Assembly (NCBI GenBank): GCA_963210315.1
Contig: OY723252.1
Span: 2,081,346-2,145,345, forward strand
Length of the DNA: 64,000 nucleotides
Origin: Rhynchopus euleeides
Taxonomy: Eukaryota; Euglenozoa; Diplonemea; Diplonemida; Diplonemidae
Direction: 5' to 3'
A model generated the notes under the pieces. It had not been told where the DNA came from. It saw nothing but the letters and a program-made list of their open reading frames with translations, and did no database searches. The position numbers were made by a program, and so were the translations under genes. How positions within the stretch are numbered: the stretch's first letter is position 1; every line of letters starts with the position of its first letter. Below are positions 31,505 through 41,514 of this stretch, one piece after another.

Positions 31505-31850
31505 TCCAGTCGGCATCTCCAATCTGCCGCGACTGTACGTACATCAACTCCACGGTGTGCGCCCTGCAGTCTTCAGGCGGCGAGGGGGAGTTCGCAGGGC
31601 TGGATCAGGGTGAGACCTACACGGTGCGTGTTGTGGAGGATCCGAGGACGCGCGGTGCCTTGCAAACCGCAAGGCGCTTGACTTCCACTGGCGGAGCGGT
31701 GCTGGTGGCTGCAGCAGCTGCCCCAACAAGCGCACAGCAGCAGAGAGTCTGACTGACGAGCTGAAGCAGCTCTCAACGGAGGAGCTGGTGGAAGCGCGTC
31801 GGCTCGACGGCGAACTACTCGAACCGCGAGATAGGGAGGAGCTTGTCTGC
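31505..31850 (+). other. Coding-like remnant downstream of receptor A
   Basis: After the stop there are stretches that read like protein in two frames: CRDCTYINSTVCALQ...GLDQGETYTVRVVEDPRTRG, then ELKQLSTEELVEARRLDGEL. They have host-like codon use but no start, and the frame shifts between them. It could be a lost extension of the receptor gene or a fragment of a neighbour. I do not recognise it. Confidence 0.3.
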
Positions 31851-32097
31851 CCGTCCCTTGCTTGACGTGGCGTGCCCGATTGGAGTCCTCCTCAGCAAGG
31901 TTCTCAGTGGGCCATTTACCTTTATTTCAGCCCCTGGTACTTTGGGAGGAGAGGGCCGTACCCTGGTTTTCATATTTTTTTGCTGTAACCTGCTCAGGTC
32001 ACGGTAAAACAGACTGTTGGCAGCGCACGTATGGACACCCATACACGCACAGGTGCGCACAAACAAAAGCATTCCTCTCGAATTGAAAGTCAGGAAT

Positions 32098-32206
32098 GGG
32101 GGTCTTCGCTACGGGGTGACCGTCAGTGCGTTTTGGTGCATTTGCTGTTGAATTAGCTGAAAACTGACGGAGATTGACGGAGGATAACGGCCAGCGAAGA
32201 CCCCCA
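32098..32206. mobile_element. MITE, GGGGGTCTTCGCT family (copy D, reversed)
   Basis: A 109-bp element in inverted orientation relative to copies A-C, with AAT on both flanks, an independent 3-bp target duplication. Confidence 0.85.
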
Positions 32207-32576
32207 ATAGCTCATTTTTTTTGGGGTGTTCTCGCGATCGACGAATACCCTTCGGCTCTTCTATTGTTTCCCTTTCAGATTTGCACCAAAACACAGTTTA
32301 CCACACGGTGGACTCCAGCGGGGGTAGGGTAACCCTTTTCGGGAGTCTCAACTAGGGGGAGTCCAACTCCCGCTAGCGGGAGTATAGACTCCCGCTAGCG
32401 GGAGTCTATACTCCCGCTAGGGGGAGTCTGACTCCCCCTAGCGGGAGTCTTTTCACCTATTTTCACTCATTTTTCCCATGATACCTATGCAATGTGGCAC
32501 TCGTCACTGAAGTACAGCCACACCAAACGAAACGGACGTTTCCACCCATCCCAGCTCGCAGACCTGATTCACAAAA

Positions 32577-32957
32577 ATGGGGAAGACGACAACGAAGCCG
32601 GCAGCGAAGCCGGCGGCAAAGTCGATTAAGAAGAAGAAGAGCGCAGAGAGTCCCGAGGCTGCGGAGGCGACGAACATTGTGCATGATTTTTGCACGGCCT
32701 TCCCTGTTAAAAAAGGGGGCAGTGTGCTGACACTGGGATCCATTAGAAGGCTCCTAGCAACGGTGTTGAGCAAGGAGCTCCACCAGCACAGCACCCAGGT
32801 GGCCAACGCAATCATCGCCATGTCTTCCCTGACATGGATAAGTTCGCTGTCAGGGAAGTCGCAACGATGCGGAAGGAGGGCGCTCTCCGTCATATACAAG
32901 GTGGAGGCGAAGTATGGCAAGGTGCAGGATACAAACGTGTCGTCGGGGGCAGCCTGA
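32577..32957 (+). CDS. Transposon small basic ORF, possible permuted H2B-like protein
   Basis: 126 aa. The N-terminus is Lys/Ala/Pro-rich (KPAAKPAAKSIKKKK), like a histone tail. Residues 48-78 (SVLTLGSIRRLLATVLSKEL, then H.H) follow the spacing of the H2B alpha3/alphaC region (S.IT...I.......L..EL..H). Residues about 104-125 (SVIYKVEAKYGKVQDTNVSS) resemble the H2B alpha1 start (S..YKV.K.V..DT.ISS.A). In H2B these two blocks occur in the opposite order, so this would be a permuted or rearranged histone-like protein. The match rests on short motifs seen by eye. An alternative is a novel basic DNA-binding accessory protein. Both transposon copies keep the ORF open with one amino-acid change. Confidence 0.45.
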   Translation: MGKTTTKPAAKPAAKSIKKKKSAESPEAAEATNIVHDFCTAFPVKKGGSVLTLGSIRRLLATVLSKELHQHSTQVANAIIAMSSLTWISSLSGKSQRCGRRALSVIYKVEAKYGKVQDTNVSSGAA

Positions 32958-33222
32958 AGCCGCGAATGATCGCGACACGGGCGAACGGCTTGGCACCGTG
33001 GGTCTGGATAGATGCTGGAGTTCGGCCGGGTGAAACCGGAAGTCGCAGCAAAATTTGCCCCCCCAGATTTCTTCCTCAAACCCACCCGTGGGCTGATCCG
33101 GCCTTGCACGGTGGACTCCAGCGGGGGTAGGGTACCACTACCGGGTTTAACCCTTTTCGGGAGTCTCAACTAGGGGGAGTCCAACTCCCGCTAGCGGGAG
33201 TATAGATCAGCAGTGGGCAACA

Positions 33223-34362
33223 ATGAGGCGATGCGGGGGGCGAGGGCACCGATGCTCACTGTGCGACATCCCAGAAGAACGCTGGTATCAACAGGTGCAT
33301 CGATACCCGCACCTGACTCTCTCTGAGATGAAAGAGGCTGGCTACCCCTCCCTCTTGGCAGGTGTGCTTCCCAATGCCCGCTACGTCACCCCAGCACTCC
33401 ATGACTGCAAGGGGCTCGCCATGCGGCTGATCAGGGTACTGGATGAGACAACAAAAAAAATATTCGACAAGACCTGTACAAACCTTGCACTGAATGTGTC
33501 GCAGAATGGGACAGGTGCTCAGTTCCGGAAGGTCGTGCTTGCCATGTCACAGGACACCACCTACAAGGGCTTGTTCCGCTACCTCTTTGTCTCCCTTGCA
33601 GACCTCATGCATTTCCGGTATGCAGACATCCCCTGGCGCTTCTGGGGATGCAAGGATGAGTCAGCCCGGATTCCCTTCTTGCGTGCTCGGATCTCAGGGC
33701 ATATATTTCACTGGTTGATGGAGCATGCCGAAAAGGGATCAACGCGCAATGCCTACGTACACAGTCTCCATCATTGGTGGGCTCCAGAAGATGCAGTGCC
33801 TCTGCAGAACAACGACGAATTTGAAGAAGCAGAGAACGGACATCGCAAGAAAGATGCCGTTACAATCGCCAGCTCCGCAACTTACGAGAGAGATCTTGCG
33901 ATGGCAGAAGAGAAGCGGCGCGCATCGGGCATGCCTTGGAAGGTTGCGCACCTGTCGCAGGACGGGATCCTCGGGTATAGAGAAGTCATCCTGTGTCCGT
34001 GTCTGCACACCCGACACGCTCATAGATTGGCTGTGTATGTTCTTTGCACACAGTTGACACAGCTGCAGAAGGGGTTTGTGCACTGCAACACACAGGACTT
34101 CGTTGAACCCATCAGCGCGCCCTACTTCCTGTTCCGGTTCCCCGAAGGACACCGCAAATTATCGCTCTGCTTGTGCAAAATGCCAATCCCGCTGGGGGCG
34201 ACTTTCACACCATTCGTGTCATCCGAGGCGACTTTGAGCACGCTTGACCAACGCGCACAGCAGGAGGGGGATGACAGTTCTGACGAAGAAGATGAGGCCT
34301 GCAGGATGGCTTGTCTTGCCCAAGGTGTAACACAACTACGACAGGCGATGGCCGCACTTTGA
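33223..34362 (+). CDS. Transposon main ORF, unrecognised protein
   Basis: 379 aa, not a family I can name. Near the N-terminus is a possible zinc-binding motif C-x2-C-x11-H-x3-H (CSLCDIPEERWYQQVHRYPH, residues 11-30), then LPNARYVTPALHDCKGLAM. The middle has WRFWGC, HIFHWLMEH and HSLHHWWAPED, rich in Trp and His. The C-terminus has an acidic run (DDSSDEEDE) and a short amphipathic end. The start codon lies just inside the second left-end-like block. Its place inside a mobile element suggests a role in transposition or a cut-down transposase, but I cannot see a DDE/D triad with confidence. Confidence 0.7.
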   Translation: MRRCGGRGHRCSLCDIPEERWYQQVHRYPHLTLSEMKEAGYPSLLAGVLPNARYVTPALHDCKGLAMRLIRVLDETTKKIFDKTCTNLALNVSQNGTGAQFRKVVLAMSQDTTYKGLFRYLFVSLADLMHFRYADIPWRFWGCKDESARIPFLRARISGHIFHWLMEHAEKGSTRNAYVHSLHHWWAPEDAVPLQNNDEFEEAENGHRKKDAVTIASSATYERDLAMAEEKRRASGMPWKVAHLSQDGILGYREVILCPCLHTRHAHRLAVYVLCTQLTQLQKGFVHCNTQDFVEPISAPYFLFRFPEGHRKLSLCLCKMPIPLGATFTPFVSSEATLSTLDQRAQQEGDDSSDEEDEACRMACLAQGVTQLRQAMAAL

Positions 34363-34734
34363 CACCTCAAATTCTAACCGCTCACCTCCGCAGGTGTAGC
34401 CGCTACCAGGAGGATAGGTAGGTAGTCCAGAGTCCGGGGAAACTGACAGAAGCAAAACAAGCCCCTCCCCATCCCTCTTCCACCATGATTTTACCCCCCA
34501 CGCCAGTAGACTGTAACTATATCATGGGAAAAATGGATGAAAATAGGTGAAAAGACTCCCGCTAGGGGGAGTCAGACTCCCCCTAGCGGGAGTATAGACT
34601 CCCGCTAGCGGGAGTCTTTGACACCCGCTCAGACTCCCGCTCCCAGACTCCCGCTAGGGCCGCTGGAGTCCACCGTGCACTGGACCTCAGATGGACCGAA
34701 ATTCCGTTTTTTCCCAACGGCCAGAATCTGGGTT

Positions 34735-34905
34735 GCCAGTTTTTTTGTGTCAAACGCACCGTGCTCACGGAAGGCGTTCAGAACTAATAAGGTTGCAGTG
34801 GGTGCAATTTTTTGTTCACCGACACTCCACGCCCCAACGTGCAGGTGACCAGAAGGTTGCACAAACAAACAAAATAAATCCGGCAATCCTTTTTGGCCGG
34901 TTTTG
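34735..34905. repeat. CACGGAAGGCGTTCAGA dispersed repeat
   Basis: It shares TTTTTTGTGTCAAACGCACC, GTGCTCACGGAAGGCGTTCA and AAGGTTGCAGTGGG with 22728-22870, and also GTGCAGGTGACCAGAAGGTT with the reversed copy at 44795-44965. It is non-coding. Confidence 0.7.
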
Positions 34906-34933
34906 GTCAGAATAAGCGGCATGTATGACCAAT

Positions 34934-35535
34934 TAACACCTCGGGCCCCTCTGAGAACCTTGCAGTCAGTGTGTGGTGGGTGAGCTGCGGAATTCCTCTT
35001 CCTGCCACGCTTATATACGCGAGGAATATCGTCAGAAACAGTTCGGTCGGGCTTTCCAGTTCCGCCTTGTTTTGACTCTTGCCCTGCGTGGATATGGAGG
35101 GGCTCTGGGCCTCGCTGTGCCTCCAACTCGTGCTGGCTCTGCCCCCGCACACCCCCTCCCGGTCACCCATCCTCCCGAGCACATCTGTCTCTCGCCTGTG
35201 GGTGTCACTTCGCCACTTAGGGAGGCCCGTGTTATTCTGCTTCTTCACGGATGATCTGCCACTTTGCCTCCAGAACCCCTCACACACGGAGCCTATCCAC
35301 TGAGGATTTGCTCGACAATGGAGGAGAACTGACCATTTCTCATCCTGTCAAAACCGATCGTCTGTGTACGTCTCTTTCAACACTGCCCGTCTTCATCCCA
35401 CACCCACACCCCCTGCAGTTACAACCTTGTCGGCTGTGTTGCCCGAAGAAGGGGGTGTCCCACCAGATTCCGAACAGGGAGAGCGTGAAAGAAGTGGTGG
35501 CCACAGACAGGCAGGTGTCAGGTAGATCGCTGCCA
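34934..35535. repeat. Second copy of the receptor A 5' flank
   Basis: A duplicate of 28167-28784. It stops where the receptor coding region would begin and is followed 160 bp later by the start of the kinesin remnant, so the kinesin has acquired the receptor's leader region. Confidence 0.85.
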
Positions 35536-35695
35536 GTCCGTGCAGGGCCAACACCGCCAGCTTGATAACCACACACACACACACACAATCCTTGAAAGTG
35601 CAGCCCTGGTTCATGTCTCCAAGTTCCCTCGAAAAACTGGTCTGAAACACAAACACACACACACACACACCACACCAGATTGAGCTTGCTGCAAC

Positions 35696-37196
35696 ATGAG
35701 CCCTACCCCAGTTTTTGTGCGGGTCCGCCCCCTCAACACACGGGAGAAGGCGGATGCCGCCAACGCCACCGACGCATGGGACATAGGGGACGAATATGTG
35801 GGAAGGACACGTTCACCGTCAATCGTGTCTTCGGACCGTCCAGCCGCACACAGGATGTCTTCGACACCACCGCAAAGTGCATCGTCGATCATGCGCTGCG
35901 GGGATACAATGGGACGGTCTTCGCCTACGGGCAGACATCTTCCGGCAAGACGCACACCATGCTGGGCGTGATGAGGAGGGCATCGTGCAGCTGTTCCTGG
36001 CACACATGTGGCAGGTCATCAACGCCGACACCGAGGCGGACTACATCGTGATCAGTGTCCTGCCCCTCGAGATCTACAACGACAAGCTGTCCGACCTGTA
36101 CACCAAGGAGGAGCTGTGCATCGTGGACGGCAACGGCCCCCTCCTGAAGCGCGTCGCCGGCGCGGTCGCCAAGCCCATCGTTGTGCCCTCTGCCGACGAG
36201 GCTTCAGAGGTGGTGGGCCAGGCGATGGGCTGCCGGCACGTCGGCAAGACCGACATGAACTCCGCCTCCAGCCGCTCGCACACCATCTTCCGCTTCCAGA
36301 TCGAGAGGACGCCGAAGAGCATCTCAGGGGAGCAGACGCTCTCCCTGATGCACATGGTGGACCTGGCAGGGTCGGAGAGCATGGAGAAGGCAGACGCCCC
36401 CAGCACCCGTGCGAATGAGAGCAGCAACATCAACAGATCCCTCCCCTCGCTGGAGCGTGTCATCCAGTGCCTGTTGACTCGGCAAGCCCACATCCCCTTC
36501 CGCGACTCCAAGCTGGCCCACCTCCTCCACACCTCCCTCGGGGGCAACGCCAGGACTGCTGTCGTCTGCTGCGTCACGGGGGCCAAGACGCAGGTGACGC
36601 AGACGACCAGCGCGCTCCGCTTTGCACAGAGGGTGGCGAAGGTGGAGAACGACCCTCAGCGCTGCGTCATCCGCGAAGGCGACCTGCGCAACCTGCAGAA
36701 GAGTGCGGAGGCGCAGATCGCCGAAGCGCGTGAGCCAACACCGGGACGAGGTGGCGGTGCTGGAGGAGGAGATGAAGCGCCTGCGGCAGGAGCAGGATCC
36801 GGAGCGCAAGAAGCGCCTCGCAGCTGAGTCCGCCCCGCGCAACATGCAGAATCTGACGGAGGCTCAGATTGCCGACGTGCTCGAGCAGCACTGGAACAAG
36901 GTGGCGGAGCTGATGGGGGCGCTGGCGACGCTGCTGATGGAGCGCTGGCGGAGCAGGAGGGGCGGGAGCGCCCGTCGAAGCGGCAGCACCGCATGGAGTG
37001 ACGCCGCCTGGTGGCTTCTGAGCTGGGGCTGGGGCTGGGTTCCTGCCGGGGCGTCGGTAGCGTCTGATCGGGCAGATGTCGAGCCCGGAGAAGATCTCGA
37101 AGTCGATGGCGAGCTCGCAGAAGGAGATGGACCCCTCCCGCGTCCAGGAGAGGCGGCCGAGCCAGGCCCGCAGGGCACGCATGAGACATCCCCGTG
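35696..37196 (+). pseudogene. Kinesin motor protein, kinesin-7-like, with three frameshifts
   Basis: The motor domain is complete in pieces: VFVRVRPLN, the P-loop [11 protein letters not shown], switch I SSRSHTIF, switch II VDLAGSE, then NINRSL and IPFRDSKLAHLL. A coiled-coil part follows (EVAVLEEEMKRLRQEQ...). The order HVGKTDMN-SSRSHTIFR is typical of kinesin-7/CENP-E. The reading frame shifts near 35800, near 35960 and near 36735, and probably again after 36960. The gene is either decayed or carries indel errors in the assembly; the motor residues are otherwise well conserved, so decay would be recent. Upstream lies the duplicated receptor A flank. Confidence 0.8.
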
Positions 37197-38733
37197 ACTC
37201 AGCGGGGTGGGTTGTCTGGCAGTGAGGCCAGGTCGCTCTGGTGGGGTGCAGCGGGTCGTGCCAGCGCTGCGTCACATGCGCAGACAGTGGGGATACACCT
37301 GAGGTCTCTCTCTCTCTCTCTCTTTGTTAGTCAGCGAGTTGAAGCACCTTTGGTGCGTCTTGGGGTGTCACTCGGAGGCTTGATCTGAGGAAGTATCGCG
37401 GGTGAGGAGACTGACTTTGGGTGGGCAGGCTGCCATCTGTTACCATTTTGTGTGGTTTACCACCTGCTAGCAGTGCTGCCAGCAAGGTTGGAAGGGAACC
37501 TCTGAGGACACCCACCACCATTCGGCCGTCCGGCTTCGGTGGCGGTTTCCTCACGGGTCCCCCGTACGTATCGACAGTTCTACTGCAGACAACTTCCCTC
37601 CTCACCCCGTCCATTGTTGCCCTCTGATTCATACCGCCTCCTAAAGTGACCCCCCTCTCTCTCTCTGTTCTGCTTGACACTGCCGCTGTGGCGTGCTGCT
37701 CCCTGAAGCTCCAGCCAAACGCAAGCGTCGGGCAAAGCAAATGACACATGTTCCCCAACTACGAGAAGAATAAATGTAGGCTAAGCCACGTCTCGTCCGA
37801 CCGGCTTGTAGGCCGTCGGTGTGGAAACCCCCCCACCCACCCCACAAACGGAAAGGAAGCGAAGATTGCCAGATGCTGTGTTCAGCAGCTGCAGGAGCAG
37901 TGCCTCCTGCAGCGTGTGTTTGCTGCAGACACAAGGCTCTTGCTTCTTTGATTGTTCCACTTCGCCAACTGAGGGAATCTTTCTGTGTCCTGGATCTTGC
38001 GACCCCTCCACAACACCTCATCCAACTGAGGGGGTGGTGTGCACACCGAGCGGGGTCTGCTCCAACAATACACTTTTCGGCAGATCTTGGTGTGTTGTCA
38101 CCTTTTGCTGCCACTTCACGATCCAGCGGGGGGGCACAGCTAGTTTTCCGCAGTGTCTCAGGCATCCGGTGCCCCTTCCCTTGCCCTTCTTCATATTTTT
38201 TTTGAGCAGACGGAGCATCCGCGTCTTCTGGGCTGCATGAGGTCTCAGTACCCATCCCCCTCCCCCCTCCCCAACCCCTCCGCCCTGCACCCCCTTCCCC
38301 CTTGCCTTCGCTGCCTGCCTTGCACTCGCATGCATCTTGCTGCCACCCCTCATCCCCCCTTGTTTTCTTCAACCGGATCTGCCTTTTTTTTTGCAGTGGC
38401 TGGACAGGGTCTTTCTCTTATTGTAGCGGAAGGAGTACGATTTTGGGTGGGCGGGCTGCCCATCTCTCTTAGCCCTTGTGTGCTGTGGCACTTGCTTGCA
38501 GAGCTGAGGTTGGAAGGGAACCTCTGGGAACACGACACTCCCAAACGTCCCCAACGCTACCACCACCACCACTGCCCCACTCACACAGGAGGTACAGCAA
38601 AGCTGTGCCTGAGGAAGGATTGCGGGAATCGCTTACCCGACACCCCCCGACCCGCTCGCCGCCTCCACCCCACCGCTCCACCCGGAGATGACCTTTGCCT
38701 AAAAGGGCGGAGTGGGGCAAATATCCTCAGCAG
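37197..38733. repeat. Intergenic interval between kinesin and VPS9 genes
   Basis: It contains a (CT)n tract at about 37302-37324, the TIR element 37983-38139 and a partial dispersed repeat (about 38370-38450). An upstream exon of the VPS9 gene could lie here, but none is clear. Confidence 0.5.
37983..38139. mobile_element. TIR element TCTGTGTCCTGGATC / GATCCAGCGGGGGGGCACAG
   Basis: A diverged relative of 17983-18146 and 20278-20441 with the same end structure and internal CTTTTCGGCAG block. Confidence 0.6.
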
Positions 38734-41514
38734 ATGGAATCTGCGAGTCTGGAAACCCGACTCCCTTATCTGTCAGGCGTCTCGGAGGCCTCCCTGCAGA
38801 ACAACTCGGGGCTTTCTGAGAGGGTGCGGAGCGACGGATCGGCATCGACTTTCGAGGCCGCAGCGATAATCTCCACCACCTCGACCACCTCCACCACTTC
38901 TACCACTTCAACCTCTTCGACGAGTGTGCGGATCCGGAGTCAGAGTTTGCACGAAGATACCTTGCAGCTTCTTCGCGACGCGATAGAAAACGACGATCCG
39001 ATGATGCTGTCACTTCAAGAGGCTGACGGCTCCGACTTCTTCGGGGAGGGTAGCATGGCTTCCGTCTCGGCGCCGACCTCCAGAGCCATCATCCCCAGCT
39101 CGGGTGCGAAGCGGGCATCCTTCAGCACCCGGCTGCGCCAGTCACTCCTCCGCCGCCTCAACAACCAGGCAGCGTCTGCCGCGGGCACCGCTGCGCAGCG
39201 GGGCATCACGGATCTGCAGAACCGCCACCGCCACCGCCACCACTGCCCTGCGGCGGTCCCACCGCCTCGGTTCGTCGAGGCGGGGGCCGGGTCCAACGGG
39301 GATGCCTCCCTGTCGGAGAGCTGCCGCTCGGAGAACTGCTTCACATCCGGCGCCGAAACCCCCGAGGAACCCACTGGGGGTGACGGCGGTGTCACCGGGG
39401 CGGCTGCCGGTGGGGGTGCTGCCGACGCGCCTCCCTCTAGATCCTCTGGGGCGTCGCGGAGCCCGCCGCCGCCCCTAAGTGGAGGTGGTGGAGGTGGCGG
39501 TGGCGGTGTCAGCGGTTCCCCCGCGGGATCCCCGCTGCTCGACAAAGAGCAGTGCAGCATAAACCGCTTCGGGGAGGCGGCCAGCACATCGCCCGCATCC
39601 ATCACTCTCCGAGACTACGACTATAATGCCATCCTCGAGGGTGTGATAGGCGATATTGCAGAGGACGAGCTCACCCCGGAGATCACCTTTGCGTCTACCC
39701 CGAAGAGGGGGGGGACAAGCGGGTCCGCGTCTGGCTCCGCCTTCGCCTCCTCCGAGTGGCCTGTGCGGCAGCAGCAGCAGCAGTCATCCACGCCAACCTC
39801 ATCCTCTGCCCGTTGGGGGAGATTCTTCCGCGGTGGAAGCGGCAGCCGGACCAACCCGACCACCCCGCTCGGCACCACCTCCTCCTCCTCCGGGTTTGGC
39901 CAGAGATTCCCCTCAGCGGCAGGGAGGAAGGCATCGGCGGCGTCGGCGTCGGCAGCCGCACCGCCGCCCCCCCGCGTCCTCTCGCGGTACGCGACCTACC
40001 TGCGGGAGGAGTTCTGGGAGGGGTTCGTCACCGAGGGGTGGTGTGGCCCAGCCCCGACCTCGCTCTCGGGCACCCCGGTGGGGACTCCGATTGGAGGCTC
40101 GGCAGGCACGCCCACCGCGGTGGGAGGTGGGGGGCTGTCTGGGGGGCGGCTGGCGGGGCAGGCAGCAGTGGCGGATGGGGGTGGTGTAGGGCGTGGGTCT
40201 GCCCGGGGCCTGTCGACGGTGGGGCGGATTCTGGAGGCGATTGTGTCGGACTCGCAGGACCCGACAGGCTCGACCCGGAGGATCATCGCGCTGTTCGTCG
40301 ACATCCTGGTGGCGAACACGAAGCGTGCGGAGGGGGCTGCTGCATCGTCTGCCGATGGAAACTCCTCCTCCGTGACGATCAGCAAGCCCGTCCCACGGCC
40401 CCCCTCCACAGCTGGCGAACCAGAGTGCAGCACCTCCGCGCCCCGGCCTGTTCTGCAGAGCTTGGGGCTCTCGCAGAGCGCAAAGCCTGCAGAGGTCGTG
40501 CCTTTCGGCAGCCCGGGTCCCCACGCGGAGAGCGCGACGAGCTGTGGGAGCAGCGTCGCGAGCGACCCGGATTCCGTCCGCACCCGCCCCAGAAGCAGGC
40601 ACGCCGCGGGCTCTGTGGGAGGGGGTGTCGAGCGCGGCTGCAGCGACGCCGCCGGGACCTCCCCGGCACCGCGGGGGATCGACCCCATGGCCCTCCCAGA
40701 GAACTACCTCTTCAACGCCCCGCCGGAAACACCTGCAGCCTCGCCGACGCCAGCCTCTCCCCCCGGAGGCTCAGCATCTGGGGGAACCCGGCCTGCATCG
40801 AAGCGCGGCTCCCGCCCTCTGAGCACTGCGGATAAGGAAGAGCTCTTCAGCGCCTACTTCAAGCTCTTCACAAAGGCCCTGGGGACGCATCTCCACCAGC
40901 TCTACAGGATGTGCCTCGAAGGCGCCTCAGAAAGGGAGGAGCTGCGCCGCCGCATCGCAGTGGTTGCGGAGGAGCAGGTGCTGGGGGGTCTGATGCAGGG
41001 GTGGGCGCGTTGCTTCCAAGAAGAGGATGCGGAGTTTGCGGGGAAGGTTGCGGCGGTGCATGCGGCGAGGCGGGGCGGGTGTGCGGCGGAGGAGGGGGAC
41101 GGGGTGCTTGTGGCTTGCATCTCAAAGGTGGTGGAGGCGGGCACGATGCAGCGGCGGCTGGAGCTGCTGCACGACGCGCTTGCCGCTGTGACGGAGTATG
41201 CCAGGCGGAAGTCGAGCCGGGATGCCCCGCAGAGCCCCACAGCACCCCGGGGGCCGGAGGGCGGGGGTGGTGCACCGAGCCCCACCCGGACCTCGGAGCT
41301 CATCACTGCAGACGATGTGCTGCCTGTCTTCATCCGCGCCGTGGCGCTGGCAAACCCTCCGAAGGCTGTGTCGCTGGTGAACTTCCTCTCTCTATTCGCA
41401 CCGCCTGCAGCTGTGAAGGGAGGTGTCGGGTGGGCCCTTGCAACCTACACCGCAGCGGTCCAGTACATCCAGATGTCCGATGTCGAGTCCCTCCTCGCAG
41501 AGCTGCAGGCTTGA
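38734..41514 (+). CDS. VPS9-domain protein, candidate Rab5-type guanine exchange factor
   Basis: 926 aa from ATG 38734 (the ORF is open upstream to about 38695 without another ATG, so a 5' exon is possible). The first two thirds are low-complexity: a Thr/Ser run near 48-60, Gly runs near 250-260 and Gln runs near 348, probably disordered. The C-terminal part (about 785-922) is helical and ends with ITADDVLPVFIRAVALANPP, then LVNFLSLFAP, GWALATY and AAVQYIQ. This fits the VPS9 signature (the family's conserved D..P...Y/F and Y...T.E/A region). VPS9 proteins activate Rab5/Rab21 on early endosomes. The Asp, Pro and Asn/Pro residues are present. The link to a specific Rab is inference. Confidence 0.75.
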   Translation: MESASLETRLPYLSGVSEASLQNNSGLSERVRSDGSASTFEAAAIISTTSTTSTTSTTSTSSTSVRIRSQSLHEDTLQLLRDAIENDDPMMLSLQEADGSDFFGEGSMASVSAPTSRAIIPSSGAKRASFSTRLRQSLLRRLNNQAASAAGTAAQRGITDLQNRHRHRHHCPAAVPPPRFVEAGAGSNGDASLSESCRSENCFTSGAETPEEPTGGDGGVTGAAAGGGAADAPPSRSSGASRSPPPPLSGGGGGGGGGVSGSPAGSPLLDKEQCSINRFGEAASTSPASITLRDYDYNAILEGVIGDIAEDELTPEITFASTPKRGGTSGSASGSAFASSEWPVRQQQQQSSTPTSSSARWGRFFRGGSGSRTNPTTPLGTTSSSSGFGQRFPSAAGRKASAASASAAAPPPPRVLSRYATYLREEFWEGFVTEGWCGPAPTSLSGTPVGTPIGGSAGTPTAVGGGGLSGGRLAGQAAVADGGGVGRGSARGLSTVGRILEAIVSDSQDPTGSTRRIIALFVDILVANTKRAEGAAASSADGNSSSVTISKPVPRPPSTAGEPECSTSAPRPVLQSLGLSQSAKPAEVVPFGSPGPHAESATSCGSSVASDPDSVRTRPRSRHAAGSVGGGVERGCSDAAGTSPAPRGIDPMALPENYLFNAPPETPAASPTPASPPGGSASGGTRPASKRGSRPLSTADKEELFSAYFKLFTKALGTHLHQLYRMCLEGASEREELRRRIAVVAEEQVLGGLMQGWARCFQEEDAEFAGKVAAVHAARRGGCAAEEGDGVLVACISKVVEAGTMQRRLELLHDALAAVTEYARRKSSRDAPQSPTAPRGPEGGGGAPSPTRTSELITADDVLPVFIRAVALANPPKAVSLVNFLSLFAPPAAVKGGVGWALATYTAAVQYIQMSDVESLLAELQA

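Larger units (their letters stand above)
32304..34677 (+). mobile_element. CACGGTGGACTCC transposon, full-length copy 2 (ORFs intact)
   Basis: The 2374-bp element is a near-identical inverted partner of 24299-26669. It has ends CACGGTGGACTCCAGCGG / CCGCTGGAGTCCACCGTG and a CA duplication (32302-32303, 34678-34679). Layout: left end and subterminal palindromes; small basic ORF (32577-32957); a second left-end-like block beginning CACGGTGGACTCC at 33107; main ORF (33223-34362); right subterminal palindromes. The duplicated left end inside both copies shows the composite moved as one unit. The main ORF is open here. Confidence 0.92.

Noticed and set aside
32504-33169. 221-aa ORF antisense to the transposon small ORF (also 25826-26491)
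   Set aside because: It is the opposite strand of a Lys/Ala-rich ORF; it runs into the terminal-repeat sequence and has no domain. The strand agreeing with the main ORF was preferred.
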